Source: Micromonospora kangleipakensis | GTDB lineage: Bacteria; Actinomycetota; Actinomycetes; Mycobacteriales; Micromonosporaceae | Direction of reading: 5' to 3' | Length of the DNA: 64,000 bases | Assembly: GCF_004217615.1 (NCBI RefSeq) | Contig: NZ_SHLD01000001.1 | Location: 7,006,001 to 7,070,000 of the forward strand | Part shown: piece after piece, positions 7,885 to 17,097 of the stretch | Numbering within the stretch: the first letter of the stretch is position 1 | Layout: each line of letters starts with the position of its first letter | The notes under the pieces: model-generated | Told to the model about the DNA's origin: nothing | What the model saw: the letters and a program-made list of their open reading frames with translations, nothing else | The model's database searches: none | Translations under genes and position numbers: made by a program

Positions 7885-9017
7885 CGCGCCTCCCGCGGCA
7901 CGACCAGCTCGATCTCGGTGCCGGCGCCGGGGGCGGAGACGATCCGGACCTCCCCGCCCAGGTCGGCCACCCGACCGCGGATGGAGTGGGCCACGCCGAG
8001 CCGCCCCTGGGCCACGGCCTCGGCCAGCCGGCCCTCCGGGATCCCCGGTCCCTCGTCGCGTATCGAGACGGTCACCGTCTCCCCCTCGTCCTCGATCAGC
8101 ACCCAGGCCCGCCCGCCGGCGTGCCGGGCCACGTTCTCCAGTGCCGCGCCGGTGGCGGCGGCCAGTTCCCGGGCGACCCGCGCGGGCAGCGGGACCGGCG
8201 TGGCGGGCGCGGAGACCGCGACCGTCGCCGTGGCGTACCGGTCGAGCAGGTTGCGCAGGTCCCGGCTGCCGCCGTCGTCGTCCGGGTCGCCGCCGGAGCG
8301 GCCGATCAGCGCCCGCAGCGCGGCCTCCTGCTCGCCGGCCAGCCGGGCCAGCTCGCCGCCCTCGCCGTCGAGCTGGGCGCCGCGCCGCTGCACCAGCGCC
8401 AGCACCTGGAGCACCGAGTCGTGGATGTCCCGGGCCAGCCGCTCCCGCTCCCGGGTCGCCGCCTCCAGCTCGACCGCCCGTTGCAGTCGCTCCTCGGCGG
8501 TCACCGCCAGCCGGGCGACGTGCCCGACCACCACCCCGGCGAGCAGCAGCAGGATCACCCCGGTCAGCGACGACTGGCTGATCCGCTCGCGGGTGGCCAG
8601 GTCGACGCCGCCGAGCACCAGGGCGGCGACCGCGCCCCGGCGGCGGCCGCCGGAGACCGCCCAGGCCAGCACCGGCCCGGCCAGCCAGGCCACGGTCAGG
8701 GTGGGCACGCCGGCGGCGAGCGCCGAGCGGCCCACCACCCAGGGGGTGGCCAGCATGATCGCCAGCACCACGCCGAGGTCGGCCACAAGCAGCGGCCAGC
8801 GTCGCCCGGCCGGGCGCGCGTAACCGGCCGCGGTCACCCCGGACCAGGCCAGCATCGCCAGCAGTACGCCGCCGGCGGCCAGCGGGTGGGCGTAGCGGTC
8901 GGCGTCGCGGAGGACCAGCACGCCGACGTACGCCAGCGAGGCGAACCGGAACACCGCGATGGACCGCCAGAGCGGGACCTCGAGGCCCCCGGGGGACGAC
9001 GGCATGCGCGACACCAT
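7881..9017 (-). CDS. Membrane-bound sensor histidine kinase
   Basis: About 378 residues. The N-terminal half has five to six hydrophobic segments that form the sensor. Then follow the HisKA_3 motif (RERLARDIHDSVLQVL, phosphorylated His) and a HATPase domain with an N-box-like ALENVARHAGG and G-box DEGPGIPEG. It is the cognate partner of the response regulator, whose start overlaps the stop of this gene. The start is uncertain: GTG/ATG options at 9017 and ATG 9005 both lack a clear ribosome binding site; the sequence further upstream overlaps the divergent gene and looks non-coding. Signal sensed is unknown. Confidence 0.87.
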   Translation of the reverse strand: MVSRMPSSPGGLEVPLWRSIAVFRFASLAYVGVLVLRDADRYAHPLAAGGVLLAMLAWSGVTAAGYARPAGRRWPLLVADLGVVLAIMLATPWVVGRSALAAGVPTLTVAWLAGPVLAWAVSGGRRRGAVAALVLGGVDLATRERISQSSLTGVILLLLAGVVVGHVARLAVTAEERLQRAVELEAATRERERLARDIHDSVLQVLALVQRRGAQLDGEGGELARLAGEQEAALRALIGRSGGDPDDDGGSRDLRNLLDRYATATVAVSAPATPVPLPARVARELAAATGAALENVARHAGGRAWVLIEDEGETVTVSIRDEGPGIPEGRLAEAVAQGRLGVAHSIRGRVADLGGEVRIVSAPGAGTEIELVVPREAR

Positions 9018-9126
9018 GCCACAGTCCGAAGGGACACCGGGGACAGCAGTGGATGCGGCTCGAGAAACCCTGACGTACGGTGGAAATGCCGCGAATAACT
9101 CCGAGATCCAGCGCCGGGACAGGGCC

Positions 9127-9630
9127 ATGACGAACGCATCACCCCGCGCACCGCGTACGGTTGTGCCCATCGAATCCACCCTCCTCATCGCCGAAGCCTT
9201 CGATCAGGCACGGGCGACCGAGCTGCGACACTCGGTCACCTCCTGCGCGCACGCCGCCGGGCTCGCCGGCCAGCGGCTGGACGACTTCGTGCTCGCGGTC
9301 AACGAGCTGATCACCAACGCCGTGCGGCACGGCGGTGGCCAGGGCTGGCTGCGGCTGTGGCGGCAGGCCGGCGAGCTGGTCTGCGAGGTCGCCGATCACG
9401 GGAGCGGGATCAGCTCCCGGCAGCTCGACGACCGCAGCCGGCCGGCCCCGGACACCGCCGGCGGGTGGGGCCTCTGGCTCGCGCGGGAGCTCAGCGACAC
9501 GATGGAGGTCGAGACCGGCGAGGCCGGCACGACCGTCCGGATCAGCGCCGCCCTCGCCTCGGCCGAGCACGTCGGCCCGCACCGCGCCGACCAGCCGCGG
9601 TCGGGGCCCGTCAGCCGAAGAGGGCGCTGA
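9127..9630 (+). CDS. RsbW-like ATP-binding regulator (HATPase_c_2)
   Basis: A 167-residue single-domain GHKL ATPase with N-box (AVNELITNAVRHGG), ADHGSG and GGWGLWLA motifs. Such proteins act as anti-sigma factors or antagonist kinases in actinomycetes. GACAGGG precedes ATG 9127. It is divergent from the two-component operon (109 bases between starts) and its end overlaps the 3' end of the PRPP synthetase gene by 20 bases. The sigma factor or antagonist partner is not in the window. Confidence 0.8.
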   Translation: MTNASPRAPRTVVPIESTLLIAEAFDQARATELRHSVTSCAHAAGLAGQRLDDFVLAVNELITNAVRHGGGQGWLRLWRQAGELVCEVADHGSGISSRQLDDRSRPAPDTAGGWGLWLARELSDTMEVETGEAGTTVRISAALASAEHVGPHRADQPRSGPVSRRGR

Positions 9631-10549
9631 CCGACTCGCCGTTGTGGATGCGCCGCATCGCCTCGGCCAGCGCCGGGGCCACCGAGAGCACCTCCAGCTT
9701 CGGCACCCGCTTCAGAGCCGGAATCGGCACGGTGTTGGTGCAGACGATCTCCAGCACCCCCTCCTGGTCGCTCAGCCGCTCCAGCGCGCCGCTGGAGAAG
9801 AGGCCGTGGGTGCAGGCCAGCCGGATCGAGCGGACGTTCCGCTCGCGCAGGTGCGCGATCAGCTCGATCACCGTGCTGCCCTTGGCGATCTCGTCGTCCA
9901 GCACGATCACGTCCCGGTCCGCCACGTCCCCGATCACCGTACTGATCTTGACCAGGTCGTCGCTGAACCGCTGCTTGGCGCCGGCCGCGACCGGGGTGCC
10001 GAGCATCCGGGCGAACGCCGCGGCCTCCTTGGCGTTGCCCAGGTCCGGCGAGACCACCACGGTGTTGCTCAGGTCGTACCCCTTGAAGTGGGCGGCGAGC
10101 TCGCGCAGCGCGTGCAGGTGGTCGACCGGGACGCTGAAGAAGCCGTGCACCTGCGGCGAGTGCAGGGTCATCGCGAGCACCCGGTGCGCGCCGGCCGAGG
10201 TGAGCAGGTCGGCCACCAGCCGCCCACCGATGGAGATGCGCGGGGCGTCCTTCTTGTCCGACCGGGCGTACGCGTAGTGCGGCAGCACCACGGTGATCCG
10301 GCCGGCGGACGCCCCACGGGCCGCGTCGATCATGAGCAGCAGCTCGACCAGGTGCTCCTGCACCGGCGGCACCAACGGCTGGATCAGGAAGACGTCACGT
10401 TCCCGGCAGTTCGCCTGCAACTGCACCTCCAGGCAGTCGTTGGCGAACCGGGACACCCGCACGGGGTGCAGCGGAACGTCGAGGTGGGCGCAGATCTCGG
10501 CGGCGAGGTCGGGATGGGCGGTTCCGCTGAACACGGCAATATCACGCAC
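9611..10549 (-). CDS. Ribose-phosphate pyrophosphokinase, divergent type
   Basis: A 312-residue PRPP synthetase: the N-terminal half has the flexible-loop and ATP-binding elements ([11 protein letters not shown]), the C-terminal half the PRPP-binding loop. The loop reads [12 protein letters not shown] instead of the common VDDMIDTGGT, so this is a divergent paralogue; most actinomycetes carry a canonical prs elsewhere. It would make PRPP from ribose 5-phosphate and ATP, feeding nucleotide, His and Trp synthesis, but the changed loop leaves activity open. GTG 10549 is chosen because the family N-terminus (RDIAVFSG) begins there. It is divergent from glpK, 64 bases apart. Confidence 0.85.
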   Translation of the reverse strand: MRDIAVFSGTAHPDLAAEICAHLDVPLHPVRVSRFANDCLEVQLQANCRERDVFLIQPLVPPVQEHLVELLLMIDAARGASAGRITVVLPHYAYARSDKKDAPRISIGGRLVADLLTSAGAHRVLAMTLHSPQVHGFFSVPVDHLHALRELAAHFKGYDLSNTVVVSPDLGNAKEAAAFARMLGTPVAAGAKQRFSDDLVKISTVIGDVADRDVIVLDDEIAKGSTVIELIAHLRERNVRSIRLACTHGLFSSGALERLSDQEGVLEIVCTNTVPIPALKRVPKLEVLSVAPALAEAMRRIHNGESVSALFG

Positions 10550-10613
10550 GCCTGTTGATCGTACGGATGGCCGGAGAGCGACGGCGGGCGCTCCCGGCGG
10601 GTACGGTGCTGCG

Positions 10614-12098
10614 GTGACCGGAGAGTTCGTCGCCGCCATCGACCAGGGCACCACCTCCTCGCGGTGCATCCTCTTCGACCGGGCCGGAGAAATCGTCGCC
10701 GTGGCCCAGCGCGAGCACCGGCAGATCTTCCCGCAACCCGGCTGGGTGGAGCACGACGCCGAGGAGATCTGGGAGAACGTCCAGCGGGTCGTGCTGGAGG
10801 CGCTGGAGGCCGCCGGCACCGGGCCGGACGGGCTCGCCGCGGTCGGCATCACCAACCAGCGGGAGACCACCGTGGTCTGGGACCGGGCCACCGGTCGGCC
10901 GGTGGCCCCCGCGATCGTCTGGCAGGACACCCGCACCGGCCCGCTGCTGCGCGAGCTGGCCGAGGCGTACGACGAGGAGCGGCTGCGCGTCCGCACGGGC
11001 CTCACCCTGGCCACCTACTTCGCCGGCCCGAAGCTGCGCTGGCTGCTCGACCACGTCGACGGGCTGCGCGAGCGCGCCGAGCGGGGCGAGGTCCTCTTCG
11101 GCACGATGGACAGCTGGCTGATCTGGAAGCTGACCGGCCGGCACGTCACCGACGTGACCAACGCCAGCCGCACCATGCTGATGGACCTGGAGACCCTCGA
11201 CTGGGATCCGGAGCTGCTGGACGCGCTGCGGGTGCCGGCGGCGATGCTGCCGGAGATCCGCTGCTCGGCCGAGGTCTACGGCACGGCCGACGGGGTGCTC
11301 GCCGGGGTGCCGGTGGCCAGCGCGCTCGGCGACCAGCAGGCCGCCCTGTTCGGGCAGACCTGCTTCCAGCCCGGCGAGGCGAAGTGCACCTACGGCACCG
11401 GCAGCTTCCTGCTGCTCAACACCGGCGCCAGCCCGGTGGCCTCCCGGCACGGCCTGCTCACCACGGTGGCGTACCAGATCGACGGCCACCCGCCCGTGTA
11501 CGCCCTGGAGGGCGCGATCGCGGTGACCGGCTCGCTGGTGCAGTGGCTGCGCGACAACCTGGGCCTGATCTCCACCGCCCCGCAGGTCGAGGAGCTGGCC
11601 CGCACGGTCGACGACAACGGCGGCTGCTACGTGGTGCCGGCCTTCTCCGGGCTCTTCGCGCCGCACTGGCGCAGCGACGCCCGGGGCGTCATCGCCGGGC
11701 TGACCGGCTACGTCACCAAGGGGCACCTGGCCCGGGCGGTGCTGGAGGCGTCCGCCTGGCAGACCCGCGAGGTGGTCGACGCGATGAACGCCGACTCCGA
11801 CGTGGCGCTGCGCCGGCTGCGGGTGGACGGCGGGATGACCGGCAACGCGCTGCTGATGCAGTTCCTCGCCGACGTGCTGGACGTGCCGGTGGTCCGCTCC
11901 CGGATCACCGAGACCACCTGCCTCGGCGCGGCGTACGCGGCCGGCCTGGCGGTCGGCTTCTGGCCGGACCTGGCCACCCTGCGCGAGCAGTGGCGCTCCG
12001 ACGCCCAGTGGACGCCGGAGATGGACCCGGCGCTGCGCGACCGGGAGCTGCGCAACTGGCGCAAGGCCGTACAGCGCACCCTCGACTGGGTGGACTGA
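10614..12098 (+). CDS. glpK: Glycerol kinase
   Basis: A 494-residue FGGY-family kinase that phosphorylates glycerol to glycerol 3-phosphate. Seen: N-terminal [11 protein letters not shown]-binding motif, NQRET, and the FGGY signatures ([18 protein letters not shown] near residue 365 and the DGGMTGN segment). Length matches the family. Starts at GTG 10614 next to GGTGCTGCG; no strong ribosome binding site. There is no glycerol facilitator or glycerol-3-phosphate dehydrogenase beside it, so it is a solitary kinase gene. Its TGA stop is immediately adjacent to the stop of the convergent purC with no intergenic base. Confidence 0.95.
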   Translation: MTGEFVAAIDQGTTSSRCILFDRAGEIVAVAQREHRQIFPQPGWVEHDAEEIWENVQRVVLEALEAAGTGPDGLAAVGITNQRETTVVWDRATGRPVAPAIVWQDTRTGPLLRELAEAYDEERLRVRTGLTLATYFAGPKLRWLLDHVDGLRERAERGEVLFGTMDSWLIWKLTGRHVTDVTNASRTMLMDLETLDWDPELLDALRVPAAMLPEIRCSAEVYGTADGVLAGVPVASALGDQQAALFGQTCFQPGEAKCTYGTGSFLLLNTGASPVASRHGLLTTVAYQIDGHPPVYALEGAIAVTGSLVQWLRDNLGLISTAPQVEELARTVDDNGGCYVVPAFSGLFAPHWRSDARGVIAGLTGYVTKGHLARAVLEASAWQTREVVDAMNADSDVALRRLRVDGGMTGNALLMQFLADVLDVPVVRSRITETTCLGAAYAAGLAVGFWPDLATLREQWRSDAQWTPEMDPALRDRELRNWRKAVQRTLDWVD

Positions 12099-12932
12099 CT
12101 ACTCCCAGCGGTTGCCGGTGAGCTTCTCGTAGACCTCGACGTACCGGGCCCGGGTCGCCTCGACCACCTCGGCCGGCACCTCCGGCGCGGGCGGCTGCTT
12201 GTCCCAGCCGCTGCCGGTGGCCCAGTCCCGGACGTACTGCTTGTCGTAGGAGAACTGGGCGCGGCCCGGCTGGTACGACTCGGCCGGCCAGAACCGGGAC
12301 GAGTCGGAGGTCAGCACCTCGTCGGCGAGGACCAGGGTGCCGTCCGGCGCCCAGCCCAGCTCGATCTTGGTGTCCGCGACCAGGATGCCCCGGTCGGCGG
12401 CGATCTCCGCGCCGCGCCGGTAGACGTCGATGGTGATCTGCCGCAGCCGCTCGGCGACCTCCGCGCCGACCTTGTCGACGACCTCGTCGTAGGTGATCGG
12501 CTCGTCGTGCTCCCCCTTGGGGGCCTTGGTCGACGGGGTGAAGATCGGCTCGGGCAGGATCGACGCCTCGACCAGGCCCCGGGGCAGCTCGACGCCGGAG
12601 ACGGCGCCGGTGCGCCGGTACTCGGCGAATCCGCCGCCGGTCAGGTAGCCGCGGGCCACGCACTCGACCGGGACCATGTCGAGCCGGCGGCAGCGGATCG
12701 CCCGGCCGGCGAACTCCGCCGGCACGTCGGTGGCGGAGATGACATGGTTCGGCACCAGGTCGGCGAGCTGCTCGAACCACCAGAGCGAAAGGGCGGTGAG
12801 CAGGCGACCCTTGTCCGGGATCGGGGTGGGCAGCGCCACGTCGTAGATCGAGATCCGGTCCGAGGCGACCAGGATCAGGTCGTCGCCGTCGGCGTAGACG
12901 TCCCGGACCTTGCCCGAGTGCAGAAGTTCCAC
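12099..12932 (-). CDS. purC: Phosphoribosylaminoimidazole-succinocarboxamide synthase (SAICAR synthetase)
   Basis: A 277-residue purine biosynthesis enzyme that joins CAIR and aspartate. It begins with the family N-terminus VELLHSGKVRDVY and carries SDRISIYD, VECVARGYLTGG and the DTKIELG segment typical of PurC. GTG 12932 is the family-consistent start; the longer frame to 13052 adds non-conserved sequence. Ribosome binding site weak. It ends tail-to-tail against glpK. Confidence 0.95.
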   Translation of the reverse strand: MELLHSGKVRDVYADGDDLILVASDRISIYDVALPTPIPDKGRLLTALSLWWFEQLADLVPNHVISATDVPAEFAGRAIRCRRLDMVPVECVARGYLTGGGFAEYRRTGAVSGVELPRGLVEASILPEPIFTPSTKAPKGEHDEPITYDEVVDKVGAEVAERLRQITIDVYRRGAEIAADRGILVADTKIELGWAPDGTLVLADEVLTSDSSRFWPAESYQPGRAQFSYDKQYVRDWATGSGWDKQPPAPEVPAEVVEATRARYVEVYEKLTGNRWE

Positions 12933-13105
12933 GGCGCCTAGTACACCATGTGGTGGCGGGACGCCCGGTGGGACCACCGCGCATCCCGCCGGCCGGCGTC
13001 GCCCCGCCGCCGTACGGGCGCGGTCGACCCCGGCGTTGACACCCTCGGCCACGGCCTGTGTAAATGGTCCGTCCGCAGCATCTCGCCAGCGCCCCAGGAG
13101 TCCCC

Positions 13106-14431
13106 GTGCGCGCTCACCCGCCCGTGCCGCCCCGCCCCGGTCTCGACCGGCGGCGGCTCCTCGGCGCGCTGACCGGCCTGCCGCTGCTCGCCGGTGGCGG
13201 CCTCGCCGGGTGCGGCCGGGATGAGGAGACGCAGGTCGACAACGGGCCGATCGAGCTGTCGGTCTTCTGGTGGGGCGGGATCCGGCGGGCCGACGCGACC
13301 GAGAAGGCGCTGCGCCTGTACTCCCAGCAGAACCCCCGGGTCCGGTTCCGGGTCACCTGGCAGGGGCTCGCCGGCTACTATGACCGGCTGGCCACCCAGG
13401 CCACCGGCGGCAACGTGCCGGACCTGTTCCAGATCGACGACACCGTGCTCACCGAGTACGCGCAGCGCGAGATCGTGCTCGACCTCAGCGGGTACGTCGC
13501 GGACAAGCGGCTCGACGTGAGCGGCCTGCCGGCGGGCCTGGCCCGCTACGGCCAGGTCGACGACCGTACGGTGGCCGTCGCCGCCGCCCAGACCGGCGCG
13601 GCGCTGGTCTTCAACCGGGACCTGCTGCGCCGGCTCCGGCTGCCGGAGCCGCGGACCGGCATGCCCTGGCGCGACTATGTGGAGTGGGCCGGCCGGGTCA
13701 CCCGCGCCTCCGGCGGCCGGGTGGCCGGGACGATGGATCCCTCGGGGGACTACCGGGCGCTGTGGCTCTGGCTCCGGGGCCGGGGCGGCGAGTTGTACCA
13801 GGGGCGGCAGCTCGGCTTCGGCGGCGCCGAACTGCTCGACTGGTTCGAGCTGTGGGAGGTGGCCCGGACCCGGCGGGCCACGCCGAGCGCCGCCCTGGTG
13901 GAGCAGGCCGACACCGGCGACCTGGCCCACCAGCTCGTGGTCACCGGACACACGGCGGCGTCCTTCGCCTGGTCGCACCAGTTGGCGGAGCTCCAGCGCG
14001 ACAGCGACGACGACCTGGCGATCGTCAGCCTGCCCGGCACCCCGGCCGCGCAGTGGGCGCGGGCGTCGATGTACTGGGCGGCGTTCCGGGGCACCCGGCA
14101 CCCCGGGGTGGTCGTCGACGTGATCAACTTCCTCACCACCAACGTGGCGGCCGGCCGGATCCTCGGCGTGGAACGCGGCCTGAACGCCAGCGCGGCGGTG
14201 CGCCGGTTCGTCGCGGACGGCGTCACGGACCGGGCCCAGAAGCGGGTGGTCGCATTCGGCACCGCCCTGGACGACCTGCTCGGACCCGCTCCCGCGCCGC
14301 CGCCGAAGGGGCACGCGAAGGTGCGTACCCTGCTCATCGCCGCCGCCGAGAGCGTCCGCTCCGGACGCTCCGGCGCCCGCGCGGCCACCTCCCGCTTCAT
14401 CGCCCAGGCGAACGCGGCCCTGGCCGAGTGA
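13106..14431 (+). CDS. Orphan ABC-type solute-binding lipoprotein (family 1, sugar-like)
   Basis: A 441-residue exported lipoprotein. The N-terminus has a twin-arginine run (DRRRLLG, residues 14-20), a hydrophobic stretch and a lipobox LAGC with Cys 36, so Tat export plus lipidation is likely. The mature part fits the SBP_bac_1 family (ELSVFWWGG, LYSQQNPRVRFRV, NVPDLFQIDD) that binds sugars or oligosaccharides. AGGAG at 13096-13100 is 5 bases before GTG 13106, which fixes the start. No permease or ATPase gene is adjacent, so it must work with components encoded elsewhere. Ligand unknown. Confidence 0.85.
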   Translation: MRAHPPVPPRPGLDRRRLLGALTGLPLLAGGGLAGCGRDEETQVDNGPIELSVFWWGGIRRADATEKALRLYSQQNPRVRFRVTWQGLAGYYDRLATQATGGNVPDLFQIDDTVLTEYAQREIVLDLSGYVADKRLDVSGLPAGLARYGQVDDRTVAVAAAQTGAALVFNRDLLRRLRLPEPRTGMPWRDYVEWAGRVTRASGGRVAGTMDPSGDYRALWLWLRGRGGELYQGRQLGFGGAELLDWFELWEVARTRRATPSAALVEQADTGDLAHQLVVTGHTAASFAWSHQLAELQRDSDDDLAIVSLPGTPAAQWARASMYWAAFRGTRHPGVVVDVINFLTTNVAAGRILGVERGLNASAAVRRFVADGVTDRAQKRVVAFGTALDDLLGPAPAPPPKGHAKVRTLLIAAAESVRSGRSGARAATSRFIAQANAALAE

Positions 14432-14529
14432 CCGGCCGCGCCGCCCCGGCCGCCGGCGTCGCGAGCCGGGCGGGCCGGCCAGGCGCGGGCCCGGCGGACG
14501 TCGGCCGCCGGGCCCGGGCTCCGGTCGGA

Positions 14530-14778
14530 TCAGCGCGGCGGGCCACCCCGCCGTTTGCGCATCAGCCGCAGCACCAGCAGCACGATCACGACGACCACCA
14601 CCAGGCAGCAGAGCAGGCCGAGGAAGCCTCCGCCGCCCCGCGCCCGCCGCCGGGCGGCCTCCACCACCAGCTCACCGGTACCCGTGGACGCCCAGGCCGC
14701 GACCGGCACGAACACCGAGAGCACGACCGCACCGAGGACCGCGCCGAGCCGGCCCCACCACTTGCTCCAAGCAGACAT
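14530..14778 (-). CDS. Small two-TM membrane protein
   Basis: An 82-residue protein with an N-terminal hydrophobic segment (VLGAVVLSVFVPVAAWA, possibly a cleaved signal with AWA), a short basic linker and a second strongly hydrophobic helix (LCCLVVVVVIVLLVLRL) followed by basic residues. GAGGATGAGG precedes ATG 14778, supporting this start. Not recognised as a known family. It lies between the lipoprotein gene (convergent) and the MFS gene (same strand, 54 bases upstream). Confidence 0.6.
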   Translation of the reverse strand: MSAWSKWWGRLGAVLGAVVLSVFVPVAAWASTGTGELVVEAARRRARGGGGFLGLLCCLVVVVVIVLLVLRLMRKRRGGPPR

Positions 14779-14831
14779 GCCCTCATCCTCGCCGAACGGC
14801 GCAACCGCGGCAGGGGGGACGCCCCGACTCG

Positions 14832-16151
14832 TCACCGCCCTGAGCTGCGCCCGGCCTCCGTCAGATCAGGCTGAGGACCGTCCGGGTGGTCCAGGTCGTC
14901 CAGCGAACGCACCTTCGGGATCGGCGAGGGAAGCAGCCACAGCACGCACAGGATCCCCCCGACCGCGGCGATCCAGAGCGTGGGACGGAGACCGAGCCAG
15001 GTGCCGAGCGCTCCGCCGGTCAGCGCGCCCAGCGGACGGACCCCGTAGTTGACCGTCGAGTACGCGCCGGCCACCCGGCTGCGCAGGCCGTCGGGTATCA
15101 CGGCGGCGTTGACCGCGTTGAGGTTGACGTCGAACAACATCACGCCGAGCCCGGAGAAGAACTCGGCCGCGCCCAGCAGCCCGACCCGCGCCCACAGCGG
15201 ACCGTCCGCGACGGCGACGAGGGAGATCGAGGCCGGAAAGACGATCGCACCCGCCACGATGCTGCGCCCGACCCCGATCCGCTCGGACAGTCGCGGCGCG
15301 AGGACGGCACCCAGCAGGCCACCGACCGCGCCGGCGCCGAGGGCGAGGCCGAGCAGCCCCGAGGGCAGGCCGAGCGTACGGCTGGCGAAGAGCACGAGCA
15401 GGGCGCTGAACACGAAGCTGAAGTAGTTGACGGTCGTCGTGCAGCCGAGGCTCGCGCGGAGCACGGGGTGCCGGAGCGTGAACCTCAGCCCGTCCCGGGC
15501 CCGGTGCCACAACGTGCCCGGCTCGGGATCGTCCGCGCGTGCCGTCCGTGCCGTGTGGTCCGGTCGGATCCGACCGATCCCCAGCGCGGAGGCCACGAAC
15601 GAGACCGCGTCGACCAGGATCGCGACCGGCGCCGTCAACGCCTGCACCAGCACGCCGCCGAGGGCGGGCCCGGCGATGAACGAGACCGACCTGCTGGCGC
15701 TCAGCGCGCTGTTGGCGTCGATGTAGCGGGACCTGGGCACCAGCAGGACGAAGAACGCGGGGTACGCCGTGTTGAACAGCACCGACGCGGCGCCGGTCAG
15801 CAGCGCGACGGCGTACAGCTGGGTCAACGTGCCGGCGTCGAACGCGAACGCGACCGGCACGGTCACCAGCAGCGCCGCGCGGATCAGGTCGGCCGCCACC
15901 AGGAGCCGCTTCTTGTGCGCCCGCCCGTCCACCCAGGCGCCGAGGAAGATCCCGGTGAGGTTCGGCAGCCACACCAGCGCGGTCAGCACCGACACCTGTG
16001 CGGGGGTGGCGTCGAGTACGAGCACCGCGAGGAGCGGGAACGCCAGCTCGGAGATCCGGTCACCGAACTGGGAGATCGCGTGCGCGACGAAGAACGATCG
16101 GAAGCGGGGCTGGCGGAACAGGGACACGTGGCGCTGCGCTCCGCCGCTCAC
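14832..16151 (-). CDS. MFS transporter (MFS_3-like exporter)
   Basis: A 439-residue protein with about 12 membrane segments. The start region (SLFRQPRFRSFFVAHAISQFGDRISELAFPLL) and the WLPNLTGIFLGAWVDGRAHKKR loop match MFS_3 transporters, often annotated as macrolide or multidrug exporters. GTG 16151 overlaps the stop of the upstream ArsR-type regulator by four bases (GTGA), so the two form an operon and the regulator probably controls this gene. Substrate unknown. Confidence 0.85.
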   Translation of the reverse strand: MSGGAQRHVSLFRQPRFRSFFVAHAISQFGDRISELAFPLLAVLVLDATPAQVSVLTALVWLPNLTGIFLGAWVDGRAHKKRLLVAADLIRAALLVTVPVAFAFDAGTLTQLYAVALLTGAASVLFNTAYPAFFVLLVPRSRYIDANSALSASRSVSFIAGPALGGVLVQALTAPVAILVDAVSFVASALGIGRIRPDHTARTARADDPEPGTLWHRARDGLRFTLRHPVLRASLGCTTTVNYFSFVFSALLVLFASRTLGLPSGLLGLALGAGAVGGLLGAVLAPRLSERIGVGRSIVAGAIVFPASISLVAVADGPLWARVGLLGAAEFFSGLGVMLFDVNLNAVNAAVIPDGLRSRVAGAYSTVNYGVRPLGALTGGALGTWLGLRPTLWIAAVGGILCVLWLLPSPIPKVRSLDDLDHPDGPQPDLTEAGRSSGR

Positions 16152-16753
16152 CGCTCCCCCGCCTCGGGCATGACGTAGCGCATGAATCGCACGTGGCGCG
16201 AGTCCGGGGGCTGGTCGGCCGCGGCGCGGGTGACGTACGGCGCCAGCACCTGCTCGATCGCGGCGTTGAGGGCGGCCAGCTCCGCCGCGGTCAGCCGCAC
16301 GGTGGTGTTCGACAGGCCCGCCTCGCGTCGCCACTCCGGTTCGAGCCGGGGCTCGTCCTCGGCCATCCACCGCCGCGGCAGGTCGTCGTACTGCTGGAAG
16401 AGCGTCCGGCTCAGCAGCCGGCTGGCAGCTCGTCCCTCCTCGTCGTCCGGAAACCGGAAGCGGAAGCCCCGAGCGCTCGCCTCCCAGTACCGCTTGCGCG
16501 CGTCCCCACCGACGGCGCTGTCCCGGACCAGGCCGAACCGCGCGAGGTGGCGCAGGTGCCAGCTGGTGACCGAGGGGGAAGCGCCGACGTGCTCGGACAG
16601 CTCGGTCGCCGTCGCCGCGCCGTACCGCTGGAGCCGCGACAGGATGGCCAGCCGGACCGGGTGGGACAGCGCGCGCATCGCCGTGGGCTCGGTGAGTTCG
16701 AGGTCGCCGTACGGGTTTCCGCCGGCACCGTCCTCCGCGTTTCTGAGAGACAT
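16148..16753 (-). CDS. ArsR-type winged-helix regulator
   Basis: A 201-residue protein. Residues 20-100 form an HTH_20/ArsR-like winged helix (MRALSHPVRLAILSRLQ, then ATELSEHVGASPSVTSWHLRHL). The C-terminal half is a helical effector or dimer region. There is no cysteine metal box, so it is unlikely to sense metals. ATG 16753 is chosen; the frame opens further at TTG 16789 but ATG is closer to the family start. A perfect inverted repeat lies 6 bases upstream and could be its operator. It overlaps the MFS gene by four bases. Confidence 0.85.
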   Translation of the reverse strand: MSLRNAEDGAGGNPYGDLELTEPTAMRALSHPVRLAILSRLQRYGAATATELSEHVGASPSVTSWHLRHLARFGLVRDSAVGGDARKRYWEASARGFRFRFPDDEEGRAASRLLSRTLFQQYDDLPRRWMAEDEPRLEPEWRREAGLSNTTVRLTAAELAALNAAIEQVLAPYVTRAAADQPPDSRHVRFMRYVMPEAGER

Positions 16754-16758
16754 GTATC

Positions 16759-16772
16759 GAGAGTACCCTCTC
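16759..16772. promoter_or_regulatory. Candidate operator of the ArsR-MFS operon
   Basis: A perfect inverted repeat GAGAG-TACC-CTCTC sits just upstream of the regulator start and is surrounded by further dyad sequence (CTGAGAG at 16743-16749 and CTCTCAG at 16768-16774). Position and symmetry fit autorepression. It is an inference from sequence only. Confidence 0.4.
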
Positions 16773-16854
16773 AGGAATTGCCGGGGCAACTGACGGGGTC
16801 CCGGAGGATTCGGGCAGGGCGGGAGAGCGAACTCGGCAGGGCCACGACACGACG

Positions 16855-16882
16855 AAGGCCCCGGAGTGAACTCCGGGGCCTT
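16855..16882 (-). terminator. Terminator after the first initiator tRNA gene
   Basis: Twelve-base perfect stem AAGGCCCCGGAG / CTCCGGGGCCTT with a four-base loop, placed 10 bases after the 3' end of the tRNA on the minus strand. It lacks a T tract, as is usual in high-GC actinomycetes. Confidence 0.75.
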
Positions 16883-16891
16883 CGTGACGAG

Positions 16892-16965
16892 TAGCGGGGA
16901 CAGGATTTGAACCTGCGACCTCTGGGTTATGAGCCCAGCGAGCTACCGAGCTGCTCCACCCCGCG
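16892..16965 (-). tRNA. Initiator tRNA-fMet (CAT), copy without encoded CCA
   Basis: 74 nucleotides with anticodon CAT in GGGCTCATAACCC. The three consecutive G-C pairs of the anticodon stem and the unpaired first base (C1 opposite U72) are hallmarks of initiator tRNA. The D-arm (GGAGCAGCTCGG) and T-arm (GGTTCAAATCC) are present. The genome has CTC after A73, so CCA must be added enzymatically. It is identical in body to the copy at 17098-17174. Confidence 0.93.
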
Positions 16966-17060
16966 TCGGCTCACAAAGACTATCGCATCCCCGCCACGGA
17001 GATCAGGCGGGTCCCGCATCCCGCACGGCAAGGGAAAAACGACCGACCGCGAAAGCGAAA

Positions 17061-17089
17061 CGGCCCCGAGGATGAGATCCTCGGGGCCG
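17061..17089 (-). terminator. Terminator after the second initiator tRNA gene
   Basis: Thirteen-base stem CGGCCCCGAGGAT / ATCCTCGGGGCCG with loop GAG, placed 8 bases after the CCA end of the tRNA on the minus strand. It would separate the transcription of the two tRNA copies. Confidence 0.75.
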
Positions 17090-17097
17090 TTCCGGTG

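Noticed and set aside
14886..16178. Plus-strand frame rich in Gly, Arg, Gln and Glu opposite the MFS gene
   Set aside because: Antisense of a transporter with 12 clear membrane segments and a coupled regulator; the composition is typical of complements of hydrophobic codons.
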